Of a stretch of DNA of 64,000 nt, positions 19,787 through 28,766 are shown one piece after another (positions within the stretch are counted from its first letter, which is position 1; each line of letters starts with the position of its first letter). The DNA is taken from contig NZ_JAGEOK010000007.1 in NCBI RefSeq assembly GCF_017573545.1, forward strand, positions 248,001 to 312,000, written 5' to 3'. A program made the position numbers and the translations under genes. Under the pieces are notes generated by a model. It made no database searches. It was not told the DNA's origin and saw nothing but the letters and a program-made list of their open reading frames with translations. Origin of the DNA: Actinomadura nitritigenes. Its GTDB lineage: Bacteria; Actinomycetota; Actinomycetes; Streptosporangiales; Streptosporangiaceae.

Positions 19787-21922
19787 TCACCTGGACTTGG
19801 GCGGGACGTGCAGCGCAAGCACGGTCACATCGTCTACCTGCTCGTACCCGGCAAGCATCCGATCGACCAGGAAGTCGACGAGTCTTTCAGGATCTCCTAC
19901 CACTTCAGGTGGGGCGTCCGCGGCCGTCGCCACGAGTTCCTCCAGCCCGGCGTCCACCCCACGCCTACGGTTCTCCACAAGTCCATCGGAATAGAAGACC
20001 ACAGTGTTGCCGGTCTCGATGGAAAAACTTGTCTGCTGCCGCTGGCTCGGCCAGCCGAGCGGCGTGCCGGGCTCCTGCGTGCTCAGGCGCGCGGGGGTGT
20101 CCGGGGAGATCAGCAGGGGTGGCGGGTGCCCGGCGTTGCTGAAGGCGCCGCGTCCGGTCTCCGGGTCGATGACCGCGTAGGCGACCGTGGTGAACTGCTC
20201 CTCGTCCTCGGTGGCGCTGAACAGCCGGTCGAGGCCGGCGAGCACCGCCGCGGGCCGCGGGTCGTTCAGCGCGAGCGCGCGCAGCGCGTTGCGGACGCGT
20301 CCCATTCCGGCCGCGGCGAGCACGCCCTTGCCCATGACGTCGCCCACCGCGACCGCGAGCCGGTCGTCGGGGAGGCGGAACACGTCGTACCAGTCGCCGC
20401 CGACCTGGACGTGGCGGGTGGCCGGGTTGTACCGGGCCGCCAGCACCATCCCGGGGAGCTGGGGGAGGTCGCTGGGCAGCAGGCTGCGCTGGAGTTCCTC
20501 GGCGGTCCTGTGCTCGCGCTCGAACAGCAGCGCGCGCTCCACCGCCAGGGCGCACTGCCCGGCGAGGGCCTCCAGGAAGACCCGCTCCTCCTCGGTGATC
20601 TCCCTGGGACGGGTGAAGGAGAAGCGCAGCGCGCCGATCGGGGCGCCCGCCGCCAGCAGCGGCAGCCCGACCCAGGCACGCTCCTCGGGGTGCTGGGCGA
20701 ACAGCTCCTTCTCGTCGCGGCCGAGCTGGAGGCGGAGGCTGTCGGGATGCTCGGCCAGGAACGGCCGGCTCTCGCGCACCGCCACCGACATGACGGTCTG
20801 GTCGGCGACCTTGATGTCGTCGCGGGCGGGCGGCCGCCCCTCGGTCTCGGCGCCGGGCTGGGACGGGGCGACGATGCTCAGCCGCAGCTTGTCGTCGTCC
20901 AGCAGCGCCACGGCCGAGTAGTCGGCGCCGATGGCGGACCGTCCGACCTCGGTGATGACCTGGACGACCTGGGAGACGGTCAGAGCCTCGGCGAGCATGG
21001 AGGTGGCCTGCTGGAGCCGCGCGGTGCGCAGCGCCGCCGCGGACAGCTGCTCGGTCAGCCGGCCGCGCATCTCCTCGGCCTCGCGCTGGCCCGTGACGTC
21101 GGTGTTGGCGCCGACCCACTCGATGACCGCGTCGCCCTGCCGGATCGGCACGGCCCGCACGTCGAAGTGCCGGTAGGTGCCGCTCTTGGTGCGGATCCGG
21201 TAGTTGGTCTCGAAGACCTGGTTCTCCGCGACGCACTCGCGCCACGCCGCCTCGATGCGCGGGCGGTCCTCCGGGTGCACCACGGCCATCCAGCCGCCGG
21301 CGGCGTAGTCGTCGGGCGCCTGGCCGGTGATCGCGCGCCATTCCGGCGCGTCGTCGATGACGGCGCCGTCGGGCGCGGCCACCCACACGACCTGGGCGCT
21401 GGCCTCCACGAGCGAGCGGTAGCGCTGCTCCTTGCGCCGGATGACCTCCTCGGCGCGGCGCCGCTCGGTCACGTCCAGGGCGGTCAGGACGGCGCCGAGG
21501 CGCTCGCCGCCGGGTCCGCGGGCGGGCAGCCACGTGCAGGCCAGGATGCGCTCCTCGGTCGCCGTGGCGACCGCCCGGGAGTCGTCGGCCCGTCCGGACG
21601 GCGCGGGAGGGACGACGAGGTCGAGGTCGCTCAGCGGGCGGTCCTCGGCGAGCACCGTGCGCAGCGCCGACTCGAACGCGCTCGCCAGGGCCTCGGGCAG
21701 CACCTCCGCGGGGCGCCGCTGCTGCAGGTCGCGGACGGGCACGCGGAGCAGGGCCGCGAGCGCGTCGTTGGCCTTCCGGCAGCACAGGTCGCCGTCGAAG
21801 AACGCCAGCCCGCCAGGGGCTTCCTTCAGCAGGGTCGCGTACAGCGCGGAGTCGGACGCATCCATGGGCTGCCCCTCCACCCCTGAGACGCGGGGTTGGG
21901 GAACGGACGTCTCGGTGCTCAT
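19787..21922 (-). CDS. PAS-PAS-GAF-SpoIIE serine phosphatase
   Basis: 711 residues. Two PAS domains (about 15-150 and 165-290, the latter with the PAC-like TYRHFDVRAVPI), a GAF domain (about 310-470), then a PP2C/SpoIIE phosphatase with the metal-binding GGDWYDVF, VGDVMGKG and DDVTVLAL motifs. Such proteins dephosphorylate anti-sigma-factor antagonists and switch stress sigma factors. ATG 21922 has GGAGG at 8 nt. It is just upstream of rpoD on the same strand but separated by ~260 bp, so probably its own unit. The sensed ligand is unknown. Confidence 0.9.
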   Translation of the reverse strand: MSTETSVPQPRVSGVEGQPMDASDSALYATLLKEAPGGLAFFDGDLCCRKANDALAALLRVPVRDLQQRRPAEVLPEALASAFESALRTVLAEDRPLSDLDLVVPPAPSGRADDSRAVATATEERILACTWLPARGPGGERLGAVLTALDVTERRRAEEVIRRKEQRYRSLVEASAQVVWVAAPDGAVIDDAPEWRAITGQAPDDYAAGGWMAVVHPEDRPRIEAAWRECVAENQVFETNYRIRTKSGTYRHFDVRAVPIRQGDAVIEWVGANTDVTGQREAEEMRGRLTEQLSAAALRTARLQQATSMLAEALTVSQVVQVITEVGRSAIGADYSAVALLDDDKLRLSIVAPSQPGAETEGRPPARDDIKVADQTVMSVAVRESRPFLAEHPDSLRLQLGRDEKELFAQHPEERAWVGLPLLAAGAPIGALRFSFTRPREITEEERVFLEALAGQCALAVERALLFEREHRTAEELQRSLLPSDLPQLPGMVLAARYNPATRHVQVGGDWYDVFRLPDDRLAVAVGDVMGKGVLAAAGMGRVRNALRALALNDPRPAAVLAGLDRLFSATEDEEQFTTVAYAVIDPETGRGAFSNAGHPPPLLISPDTPARLSTQEPGTPLGWPSQRQQTSFSIETGNTVVFYSDGLVENRRRGVDAGLEELVATAADAPPEVVGDPERLVDFLVDRMLAGYEQVDDVTVLALHVPPKSR

Positions 21923-22304
21923 GGACAACACCTCCGCCCCAGAGGGTCCCGTACCGCGCGGCAAGTTTTCATCACTATGAGTGAATGGGAGCAGGCTAGC
22001 GCTCCCGCCTCCATCACAACACCGTCGGAGTCAGGTATTCATCATCCCGATGGTTCGCCGCGTACGGAAGCCCTGATGGACAACGTCGTCTGCGCTTCCA
22101 TGCGATGGCGCGGGATTCGGACGCCTTCTCCACGAGCCGCCGGTGGCGGCCCATGAGGAGGGCGAGTAGGCGATGTTACGGCGCCCGGAGCTTCATGGGC
22201 GGCCAACCCCGCCGGTTCGGCGAGTTCCGGCCCGGGACCGCCTCGCGCACCTTCCGTCCGATTTAGCCTACAAAAATACGGTAAAGACTATTTTAGAGAT
22301 CGGC
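21923..22304. other. Intergenic region, no gene supported
   Basis: About 380 bp between a phosphatase start and the terminator of a repair gene, both on the minus strand. It holds the phosphatase promoter. Bases 22262-22300 are strikingly AT-rich for this genome (runs of A and T around CTACAAAAATACGG). Short open frames here lack ribosome sites and actinomycete codon bias, so I call none. Confidence 0.6.
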
Positions 22305-22322
22305 GCCTCCTTACCCGGAGGC
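22305..22322 (-). terminator. Terminator hairpin after the HhH-GPD gene
   Basis: GCCTCC-GGGTAA-GGAGGC on the minus strand starts 2 bp after the stop codon; an AT-rich stretch with a T-run follows about 30 nt later. Confidence 0.55.
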
Positions 22323-22323
22323 C

Positions 22324-22905
22324 CTACTTTCCGGCCTTGGCGGCCGCCTTCATCTCCTGCTTGAAGGCGCGGACCTTCGCCAGCGACTCCGGGCCGGTGA
22401 TGTCGGCGACCGACCGGTGGGAGCCCTCCTCGCCGTACGCGCCGGCCGCCTCCCGCCAGCCCTCCGGCCGGACCCCGTACTGCTTGCCCAGCAGCGCGAG
22501 GAAGATCTGCGCCTTCTGCTTGCCGAAGCCGGGCAGCCCGTTCAGTCGCTTGAACAGCTCCTTGCCGCCGTCCGCGTCCTTCCACACGTTCTCGGCGTCC
22601 CCGTCGTAGTTCTCCACGAGGTACCGACACAACTGCTGCACCCTCTTGGCCATCGAGCCGGGATAGCGGTGCACGGCCGGCTTCTCCGACAACAGCGCGG
22701 CGAACCGCTCCGGATCGCAGGCGGCGATCTCGTGCGCGTCGAGATCGTCCGTTCCGAGTCGCTGAGCGATCGTGTAAGGACCCGAGAACGCCCATTCCAT
22801 CGGGATCTGCTGGTCGAGCAGCATCCCGACCAATGCGGCGAGGGGGCTGCGGCCCAGCAGTTCGTCCGCCTCGGGCCGCTGCGCCAGTTGAACCTTCGTG
22901 GCCAT
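22324..22905 (-). CDS. HhH-GPD-type base-excision DNA repair protein
   Basis: 193 residues. LVGMLLDQQIPMEWAFSGPY and the helix-hairpin-helix LPGFGKQKAQIFLALLGKQYG mark the HhH-GPD glycosylase superfamily. The usual catalytic Lys/Asp arrangement cannot be assigned confidently, so lesion specificity is unknown. ATG 22905 has a TAAGCT -10 box 6 nt upstream and no Shine-Dalgarno, suggesting a leaderless mRNA. Monocistronic. Confidence 0.85.
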   Translation of the reverse strand: MATKVQLAQRPEADELLGRSPLAALVGMLLDQQIPMEWAFSGPYTIAQRLGTDDLDAHEIAACDPERFAALLSEKPAVHRYPGSMAKRVQQLCRYLVENYDGDAENVWKDADGGKELFKRLNGLPGFGKQKAQIFLALLGKQYGVRPEGWREAAGAYGEEGSHRSVADITGPESLAKVRAFKQEMKAAAKAGK

Positions 22906-22911
22906 GGGGTC

Positions 22912-22917
22912 AGCTTA
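22912..22917 (-). promoter_or_regulatory. -10 box of a leaderless promoter (HhH-GPD gene)
   Basis: TAAGCT on the minus strand ends 6 nt before ATG 22905, placing the transcription start at or next to the start codon. Confidence 0.5.
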
Positions 22918-23056
22918 GGACCGCCGCCAAGGGCGAGCCCGCCGGGCGCCGGAACCCGCCGCAGCGGTCACGGACCGGCGCGGCGAATCTGTCGGAAGTC
23001 TTACGAGCACCGGCGGAACCCTGGCGGCCCGCAGGTCACGGTGCTCGAATGGAGGC

Positions 23057-23758
23057 GTGAACGAGGATCCGGCAGAGGGCACCCCCGTAGGACGGCGGGT
23101 CGTGCTCGGGATGCTCGGCCTTGGCGCCGCTGGGGTCGCCGTAGGTGCATCCCTGCAACAGAAGGTGAACCGAGCCTTGGCGCCGGTGGGCGGCATCCAG
23201 GACGTTCTTCCGGCCGCCGGAGGCTTCCGCTACTACTCCGTCACCGGAAGCGTGAAGCGGCACAGCATCGCCACCCACCGGGTGACCGTAGGCGGGCTGG
23301 TGGACAAGCCCCAGGCGTTCACCATGGCCGACCTGGCGCGCCTGCCGCAGACCATGCTCGACAAGGATTTCCAGTGTGTGACCGGGTGGCGGGTGCCGAA
23401 CGTCCGCTGGGCGGGCGTCGCCCTCCCCGACCTCCTGGACGCGGTGGGGGTGTCGCCGCGGGCCAGAGCCGTCAGATTCACGTCGTTCGACGGCGTCTAC
23501 ACCGAGTCGCTGACGCTGGACCAGGCGCGGCGCCGCGACGTCATGGTCGCGACCCAGATGGACGGGAAGCCGGTCTCCCACGACCACGGCGGCCCCACCC
23601 GGCTCTATGTCGCCCCCATGTACGGCTACAAGTCACTGAAGTGGCTCGGCGGCATCGAGCTCACCGACAAGGTCAAGCAGGGCTACTGGGAGGACCTCGG
23701 CTACGACGTGGACGCCTGGGTCGGCCGGTCGAACGGACGTGACGATGCACCCACATGA
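23057..23758 (+). CDS. Tat-exported molybdopterin oxidoreductase (sulfite-oxidase/MsrP-like)
   Basis: 233 residues. Twin-Arg motif at 13-14 (GRRVVLGMLGLGAAG) indicates Tat export or anchoring. The sulfite oxidase-type Mo-cofactor domain follows, with the likely Mo-ligand Cys107 (DFQCVTGW), GVALPDLLDAVG, YTESLTLDQA and HGGPTRLYVAPMYGYKSLKW. This resembles MsrP/YedY, which reduces oxidised methionine in periplasmic proteins, but is smaller. GTG 23057 is needed to keep the twin-Arg; its GGAGG is unusually close (1 nt). The next gene is a b-type cytochrome, its probable electron donor. Confidence 0.88.
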   Translation: MNEDPAEGTPVGRRVVLGMLGLGAAGVAVGASLQQKVNRALAPVGGIQDVLPAAGGFRYYSVTGSVKRHSIATHRVTVGGLVDKPQAFTMADLARLPQTMLDKDFQCVTGWRVPNVRWAGVALPDLLDAVGVSPRARAVRFTSFDGVYTESLTLDQARRRDVMVATQMDGKPVSHDHGGPTRLYVAPMYGYKSLKWLGGIELTDKVKQGYWEDLGYDVDAWVGRSNGRDDAPT

Positions 23759-24506
23759 CGTGGTCCGCCACGAGCCAGCGGCGTCCACCAGGCTGCTCCG
23801 GTTCACGCGGGCCGAACGGTCGATCCATCATGTGACCGCGCTGTTGATGCTGGTGTGCCTGGCCACCGCGGGGATGCTCTACCTGCCCGCACTGTCCACG
23901 CTGGTGGGGCACCGCGAGCTGGTCAAGACCGTCCACGTGTGGTGCGGTTTCGCGCTGCCGGCCCCCATCGTCCTAGGACTCGCCTCCAGAGCGTTCAGGA
24001 CCGACCTAGGCCACCTCAACAGGTTCGCACCGCATGACTGGGAGTGGCTCAAGCGCGGCGACCGCAGAGCCGTACGGCGAGGCAGGGGCATCCTGCCGGT
24101 GGGCAAGTTCAACGCCGGCCAGAAGCTGAACGCGGCGTTCACGGCGGGCGCGATCCTCGTCATGCTCGGCACCGGCGAGGTGCTGACGTTCCCCGGCCCG
24201 TGGCCCGACCGCTGGCGCACCGGCGCCACCTTCGTGCACGACTGGCTCTTCGTCATCATCCTCATCGTCGTGGTCGGGCACCTCTGGGAGGCGCTCCGCG
24301 ACCCGGGGGCGCTCGGCGGGATGCTCACCGGCCGGGTCGACCGCGGCTGGGCCGCGAGGCACCATCCGGGCTGGGTGGACGCCGTCCAACGGATCGCCGC
24401 CCGGCCGCCGGACGGCCCATCCGGCGGCGGATCCGGAGAGGCGGCCACCGGCGCGTGCGGAAAAGGTGATCCGGAATTTACGAAACGACCGCCCGGCATG
24501 TCTTGA
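23739..24506 (+). CDS. Di-haem cytochrome b membrane subunit
   Basis: 255 residues, overlapping the molybdoenzyme gene by 20 bp. Four membrane segments with candidate haem-ligand His30/31 (ERSIHHVTALL), His66 (KTVHVWCGF), His167 (FVHDWLF) and His181 (VVGHLWEAL), and GKFNAGQKLNAAFTAG, a signature of formate-dehydrogenase gamma/cytochrome b561 proteins. It should pass quinol electrons outward to the molybdoenzyme, replacing MsrQ/YedZ. GTG 23739 or ATG 23745 may start it. Confidence 0.82.
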   Translation: MTMHPHDVVRHEPAASTRLLRFTRAERSIHHVTALLMLVCLATAGMLYLPALSTLVGHRELVKTVHVWCGFALPAPIVLGLASRAFRTDLGHLNRFAPHDWEWLKRGDRRAVRRGRGILPVGKFNAGQKLNAAFTAGAILVMLGTGEVLTFPGPWPDRWRTGATFVHDWLFVIILIVVVGHLWEALRDPGALGGMLTGRVDRGWAARHHPGWVDAVQRIAARPPDGPSGGGSGEAATGACGKGDPEFTKRPPGMS

Positions 24507-24640
24507 CTCTCCCGGCGAACGCGCTGGAATGAGACATCGAGGCGAGGTTCGGGCGGACATCCCTAAACCGGGGCCGCGCACTTCGTCTCGACCGGCGGCG
24601 TCCCCGCCCGCCGGAACCCTGTGCGCGGAGGTGTACGCAG

Positions 24641-24889
24641 ATGCCTGCACTGGCCGATCACCGGAGCGAGACCCGCGACGCGCTCACGCGGCGCCTCACC
24701 GACGAGTTCTCGCACTTCTCCCCGGACGCGGTGCACCAGTGCGTCGCCGACGTCCAGGCGTGCATGGCCCACCTGGGGCTCGACCCGACGCCCGCGCGCG
24801 TGGAGCGCATGGCGCGCGAACACCTCGTCGGCATGCTGAAATCCGAGCCGCCCTCAGGGCGGACGCAGGGGACCGGGGTGGACGGCTGA
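24641..24889 (+). CDS. Small three-helix-type protein
   Basis: 82 residues. The pattern of amphipathic helices (RDALTRRLTDEFSHFSPDAVHQCVADVQ..., ARVERMAREHLVGML) resembles the three-helix-bundle dimerisation proteins common in actinobacteria (DUF3562-like). ATG 24641 has GGAGG at 9 nt, which supports real translation. Function unknown; possibly a partner or domain of signalling proteins. Confidence 0.6.
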   Translation: MPALADHRSETRDALTRRLTDEFSHFSPDAVHQCVADVQACMAHLGLDPTPARVERMAREHLVGMLKSEPPSGRTQGTGVDG

Positions 24890-25000
24890 GCAGCCTCCCA
24901 CGGGCCCCGTTCCCGACTCCGCCCGCTCACGCGCCCGAACCTCCCGCCGGTACCGCGCCATACGCACACGCGACACCGCGGGATCTGAGAAACTAGGCGC

Positions 25001-26641
25001 GTGAGTCCTCGCAGCCGCCGCCCCTCCTCCGGGGATCCGGCGCGGGACGGCACGGCCCCGCCCGGCGAGGTCTCCGAGATCTTCGACGGGATGCTGCGGC
25101 ACGCCCGCGAGCTGCTGGCCGTGCGCAGCCCGCTGGACGCGGAGCTGATCGTCAGCGAGATCCTGGGGTCCTGGTGGGGACACCGGGTGTCCGCCGGAGA
25201 CGTCGAGGTGGTCATCGGCGAGGCGCTGGTCGACCACGCGGCGCGCGCCGCGACCCCGGCGGCGCTGGCGCTGCTCACCGGGATGGCCTACCTGGGCACT
25301 CCGCGGCAGGCCGCCAAGGCCGAACGCGCCGCGCTGGAGTTGATGGAGCGGGGCGTCGCCCGTCCCGGATGGGCCGACCGCGTGGGCATGGTCACGCCGG
25401 ACGAGTGCTTCGTGTCGCGCGACGTGTACGGCGACCAGGACTCCATCGTCTGCACGTACACCTACGGGGGAGCCGAACGGCACGCCCTGGTCGTCCTAGT
25501 GGACCGGAATAAGGCCGGGGCCGTCCAGTACGCCGACGCGCCGTTCCCCTCGGCGGCGCCGCCGGCGCCGCGCGCCGCGCGCCCCCCGGCCTGCGGGATG
25601 GTCCGGGACGCGTGGGTGTCGTCCCAGGTCGACAAGCTCCTCGACCACTGCCGCCGCGAGGGCCGCGACAACGCCCTGATGCGGTTCGAGCAACTGGACC
25701 CGCGCGACACCAAGGCGCTCCTGCAGAGCGCCCTCGCCCTCACCAACGACACGGTCGACCCGCCGATCAACGACAACTTCGGCTCGTACCACGCCTTCGT
25801 GCGCGCGCGCATAGGGATCCTCCCGCCGGGAGGGCGCCTGCCGCAGCCGCCGGTGTACGGGCGCGACCGCCGCGCCACGATCGCCGCGCGGTTCCTCGCG
25901 TCGGACGAGGCGGAAGGGCTCTCGGACCTGTCGGCCGCCAGCCGCTGCGTGGACCGCATCATCGCCTACGGCTGCACGCACGATTTCGGGCGGCCGCTGC
26001 GGGTCAGCCCGATCAAATGCGAGATGTTCCTGCTCGACTGGCTGCCGCGCAAGGTGCTCCTGTCCCCCGCGGAACAGGAGGCCGTACCGCACGTGCTGGC
26101 CGCCTGGGTGCGATGGGCCGGCAAGCGCACCGGCCTCCCCGACGAGGGCGTCAGGGCGACGCTGGACGCGGTATGGGACGCCACGGCGAAGTTCGCCGAG
26201 GCGTACCGCGACCCGTCCGCCTTCGGCCTCGACCGGGACCTCGTCGCCCGCCTCCTCCCGGACGGGGAGCTGGAGGCGCTCCCCCGGCGGGCGTTCGCGC
26301 TGCCGTTCCTGTCCGGCACCCACCGGCGCTCCGGGCGGCACGGCTCCGTCGACCTGTCGACGCTCGACCCGTCCGACCCCGACGACCGGCGCGTGATCCT
26401 CGAATTCGAGCACCCGGGCGCGGACGAGGAGCACCTCGACGCGCACGAGAGGCTCAGCGACCGGCTGTGGCGGGGCGATCCGCCGCAGCTGTGGGAGACC
26501 GCGCAGGCACTGCTCGACATCGGCTACGAACGCCACGAGATCCTGCACAGACTCATCGGCGTCCTCGATCGCTGCGGCGACGACGCGGACGCCCTCCGGG
26601 AGGCGCTGCGTGTGCTGCGTCACGAACCTCCGCCCGAGTGA
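25001..26641 (+). CDS. Conserved hypothetical protein, 546 residues
   Basis: GTG 25001 with no ribosome site nearby. No family is recognised. The N-terminal ~190 residues are helical then contain a small beta-rich part (SIVCTYTYGGAERHALVVLVDRNKAG); the middle has VDPPINDNFGSYHAFVRARI; residues ~450-540 (VILEFEHPGADEEHLDAHERLSDRLWRG, LLDIGYERHEILHRL) have an acidic-His pattern reminiscent of DUF1841-like proteins. No signal peptide or membrane segment, so cytoplasmic. It stands just before the TY-Chap/SseB-like genes and may belong with them. Confidence 0.65.
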   Translation: MSPRSRRPSSGDPARDGTAPPGEVSEIFDGMLRHARELLAVRSPLDAELIVSEILGSWWGHRVSAGDVEVVIGEALVDHAARAATPAALALLTGMAYLGTPRQAAKAERAALELMERGVARPGWADRVGMVTPDECFVSRDVYGDQDSIVCTYTYGGAERHALVVLVDRNKAGAVQYADAPFPSAAPPAPRAARPPACGMVRDAWVSSQVDKLLDHCRREGRDNALMRFEQLDPRDTKALLQSALALTNDTVDPPINDNFGSYHAFVRARIGILPPGGRLPQPPVYGRDRRATIAARFLASDEAEGLSDLSAASRCVDRIIAYGCTHDFGRPLRVSPIKCEMFLLDWLPRKVLLSPAEQEAVPHVLAAWVRWAGKRTGLPDEGVRATLDAVWDATAKFAEAYRDPSAFGLDRDLVARLLPDGELEALPRRAFALPFLSGTHRRSGRHGSVDLSTLDPSDPDDRRVILEFEHPGADEEHLDAHERLSDRLWRGDPPQLWETAQALLDIGYERHEILHRLIGVLDRCGDDADALREALRVLRHEPPPE

Positions 26642-26738
26642 ACTCCTGGTTTGCGCGCGGCGTCCCCGGCGACAATCATCGGATCCCGGGCATGGTCTCG
26701 CGGGGGCCCGGGGCCGCCCCCGGTCGTAGGGAGTGATC

Positions 26739-28715
26739 TTGTTGGAGTGGTCCGAGTTCGCCCGCCGGCTGGGCCGTGAACTGGCGGGTCTCGACCGGGA
26801 CACCATCCTCATCGTGCGCGAACGCGACGAGAGCCGGCACTACGTCCAGGCGATGCGCGAGCCCGACCGGCTCTACGCGGAGGCGGTCAGCAACAACTTC
26901 CTCGACGGCCCGCTGCTGCTCACGCCGGCCGACGAGGAGGTCATGAGCGAGGCGGGCTGGCGCCCGCCCGCCGACCCCGCGCCCCGCAACTGGTGGACCG
27001 AGCTGCCCGAGGCCGGCACGCCCGGCGGGATGCGGTCGGTCGCCGGCGGCGACTACTCGCGGCTGGCCGACGTGATGGTCACCGCGCTGCGCGACGTCCA
27101 GGGCGTCCGGCGCCCCTCCGACCTGGTGTACGAGTCCTTCCACCGGCACGGCAACGGCCTGATCGAGCTGCTCGACTTCGGCATCGAGACCGCCGACCCG
27201 TCGCGCGTCAGCAAGCGCCGCTCGTCGGCCGCGATCCCCCCGCCGGAGCCCGCGCCGGAGAGCGCGCGCCCCGCGCCCGGCCCGCCGCCCGCCGGCCCGC
27301 CCATGCCGCTGCCTCCGCCCGGGGTCCCCGGCAGCGACGCCGACCTCCTCGAACCGCGCCTGGCCGAGGCCAAGGAGCGCGGCGACCACGCCACCTACTT
27401 CACCCTGCTGGCGGGCGCCGACCTGGTGCTCCCCGCCACGGCGCACGCGGTGGAGAATCCCGACCGCGCCGAGCTGCCGACCATCACGATCGGCACCGGC
27501 ACCTACGTCACGCTGTACACGTCCCCCGGCGCGCTGGCCCGCACGGGCGACCAGCATCCGCTCTACCGGCGCACGTCGTTCGCCCTCCTGGCGGCCGGCT
27601 GGCCGGACCCGTCCTGGCAGCTCGCCGTCAACCCCGGCCTGCCGAGCGAGGTCCTGCTCGACGCGTCCGCGCTCGGCCGCCTGGAGGCCGCCCAGCGGGA
27701 GACGCCGTCGGGCGCACCGGAGGCCCCCAACCCGTACGGAACGGTCGATCCCGGCGCGCTGTCCGGGCCCGGCGCCGTCGCGGGCGGCCCTCCCCCCGCG
27801 GTCAACGGGTCGGGCATGCCCGGGTTCCCCGGCGTCCCGGGGCCGTCCCAAGGCGTCAACGGATCGCCCGCCGCCAACGGCTCGCCCCTGCAGAACGGGC
27901 TGCCCTCCCTCAACGGGATCCACGGCGTCAACGGACTGGCGGGAACCGACGACTTCCACGACGACTCCGGTACCGCGATCGACCCCTACACGGCGGAGGA
28001 GTTGAGGGCGGCGCTGGAAGCCGGTACACCGGACCTGGGCAGGGCCAAGCCGGAGACCCCGGCCCCGGAGCACGCGCCCGAGCCGTCCGTGGCCGCGCCC
28101 CTGGGCGCCCCCACGGACGGGACGCCCGCCGACGGCGAGACCACCGGAACGCACCGGCCCGCCGAAACGCAGCAGCCCGCGACGCCGCAACCCGACGCGC
28201 ACCAGCCCAGCGCACCCCAACATGAAGCACCGCAGCCTGAAGCAGTTCGACCTGAAGCAGTTCGACCTGCGGCAGTGCAGCCCGAACCAGTGCAGCCGGA
28301 AGCAGTGCTGCCTGAACCAGTGCTGCCTGAGGCACCGCGGCCTCTGGCGCCACGGCCTCCGGCAACGCCATCTGGAGCACCGCAGCCTGAGACGCAGCAG
28401 GTCGGAACGCCGCAGCCCGACATGCGGCCCCACGTGCAGCACGAGACGCAGCAGCCGTCCGCGACGCAGCAGCAGCCCGAGGTGCAGCAGCCCGACGTCC
28501 AGCCGGCCGGGGGGCAGCCCGTGACGCCGCCCCCCGTGGCGCAACCCCTCATGGTGCAACCGCCCTCAGGCATTCCGATGCAGCCGCCCCACGGCACCCG
28601 CCTGTGGCGCTCCGCCGGAGACCACGATGAGTTCCCCGTCGCGGTCTACGACGCCGTCGGCGGCGTCTGGAGCCCGGCGCGGGCCGACGCCGTACCGGCT
28701 CCCCGGGCCGAGTGA
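26739..28715 (+). CDS. TY-Chap/SseB-like protein with long Pro/Gln-rich tail
   Basis: 658 residues. Residues ~1-145 (WSEFARRLGRELAGL, HYVQAMREPDRLYAEAVSNNF, RNWWTELP) look like a TY-Chap (YbjN/CesT-related) domain. Residues ~205-320 (LAEAKERGDHATYFTLLAGADLVLP, TYVTLYTSPGAL, WQLAVNPGLPSEVLLDA) look like an SseB N-terminal domain. The remaining half is low complexity with Asn-Gly repeats, then Gln/Pro repeats. Start: GGGAG precedes TTG 26739 by 5 nt and GTG 26733 overlaps it, so the start is uncertain by two codons. Domain names rest on pattern memory; function unknown. Confidence 0.65.
   Translation: MLEWSEFARRLGRELAGLDRDTILIVRERDESRHYVQAMREPDRLYAEAVSNNFLDGPLLLTPADEEVMSEAGWRPPADPAPRNWWTELPEAGTPGGMRSVAGGDYSRLADVMVTALRDVQGVRRPSDLVYESFHRHGNGLIELLDFGIETADPSRVSKRRSSAAIPPPEPAPESARPAPGPPPAGPPMPLPPPGVPGSDADLLEPRLAEAKERGDHATYFTLLAGADLVLPATAHAVENPDRAELPTITIGTGTYVTLYTSPGALARTGDQHPLYRRTSFALLAAGWPDPSWQLAVNPGLPSEVLLDASALGRLEAAQRETPSGAPEAPNPYGTVDPGALSGPGAVAGGPPPAVNGSGMPGFPGVPGPSQGVNGSPAANGSPLQNGLPSLNGIHGVNGLAGTDDFHDDSGTAIDPYTAEELRAALEAGTPDLGRAKPETPAPEHAPEPSVAAPLGAPTDGTPADGETTGTHRPAETQQPATPQPDAHQPSAPQHEAPQPEAVRPEAVRPAAVQPEPVQPEAVLPEPVLPEAPRPLAPRPPATPSGAPQPETQQVGTPQPDMRPHVQHETQQPSATQQQPEVQQPDVQPAGGQPVTPPPVAQPLMVQPPSGIPMQPPHGTRLWRSAGDHDEFPVAVYDAVGGVWSPARADAVPAPRAE
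28140..28560 (+). repeat. In-frame repetitive Pro/Gln/Glu-coding region
   Basis: Short degenerate tandem units (CCTGAAGCAGTTCGA- and CAGCCCGA-like, 9-15 bp) encode Q-P-E-A-V and Q-Q-P runs. Base use is less GC-rich at third positions than in neighbours, as expected of recent slippage expansion. Confidence 0.7.
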
Positions 28716-28766
28716 CGGAGGGTTCGGCTACCGTCGAGTACGGCAATCCCACCCCCGGACGCGAGA

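Noticed and set aside
21896..22364. Short plus-strand frames in the 22-kb gap
   Set aside because: No ribosome site, unusual amino-acid content and no relation to known small proteins.
28140..28560. Possible CRISPR-like array
   Set aside because: The units are short, contiguous, in frame and degenerate, with no spacers or cas genes.
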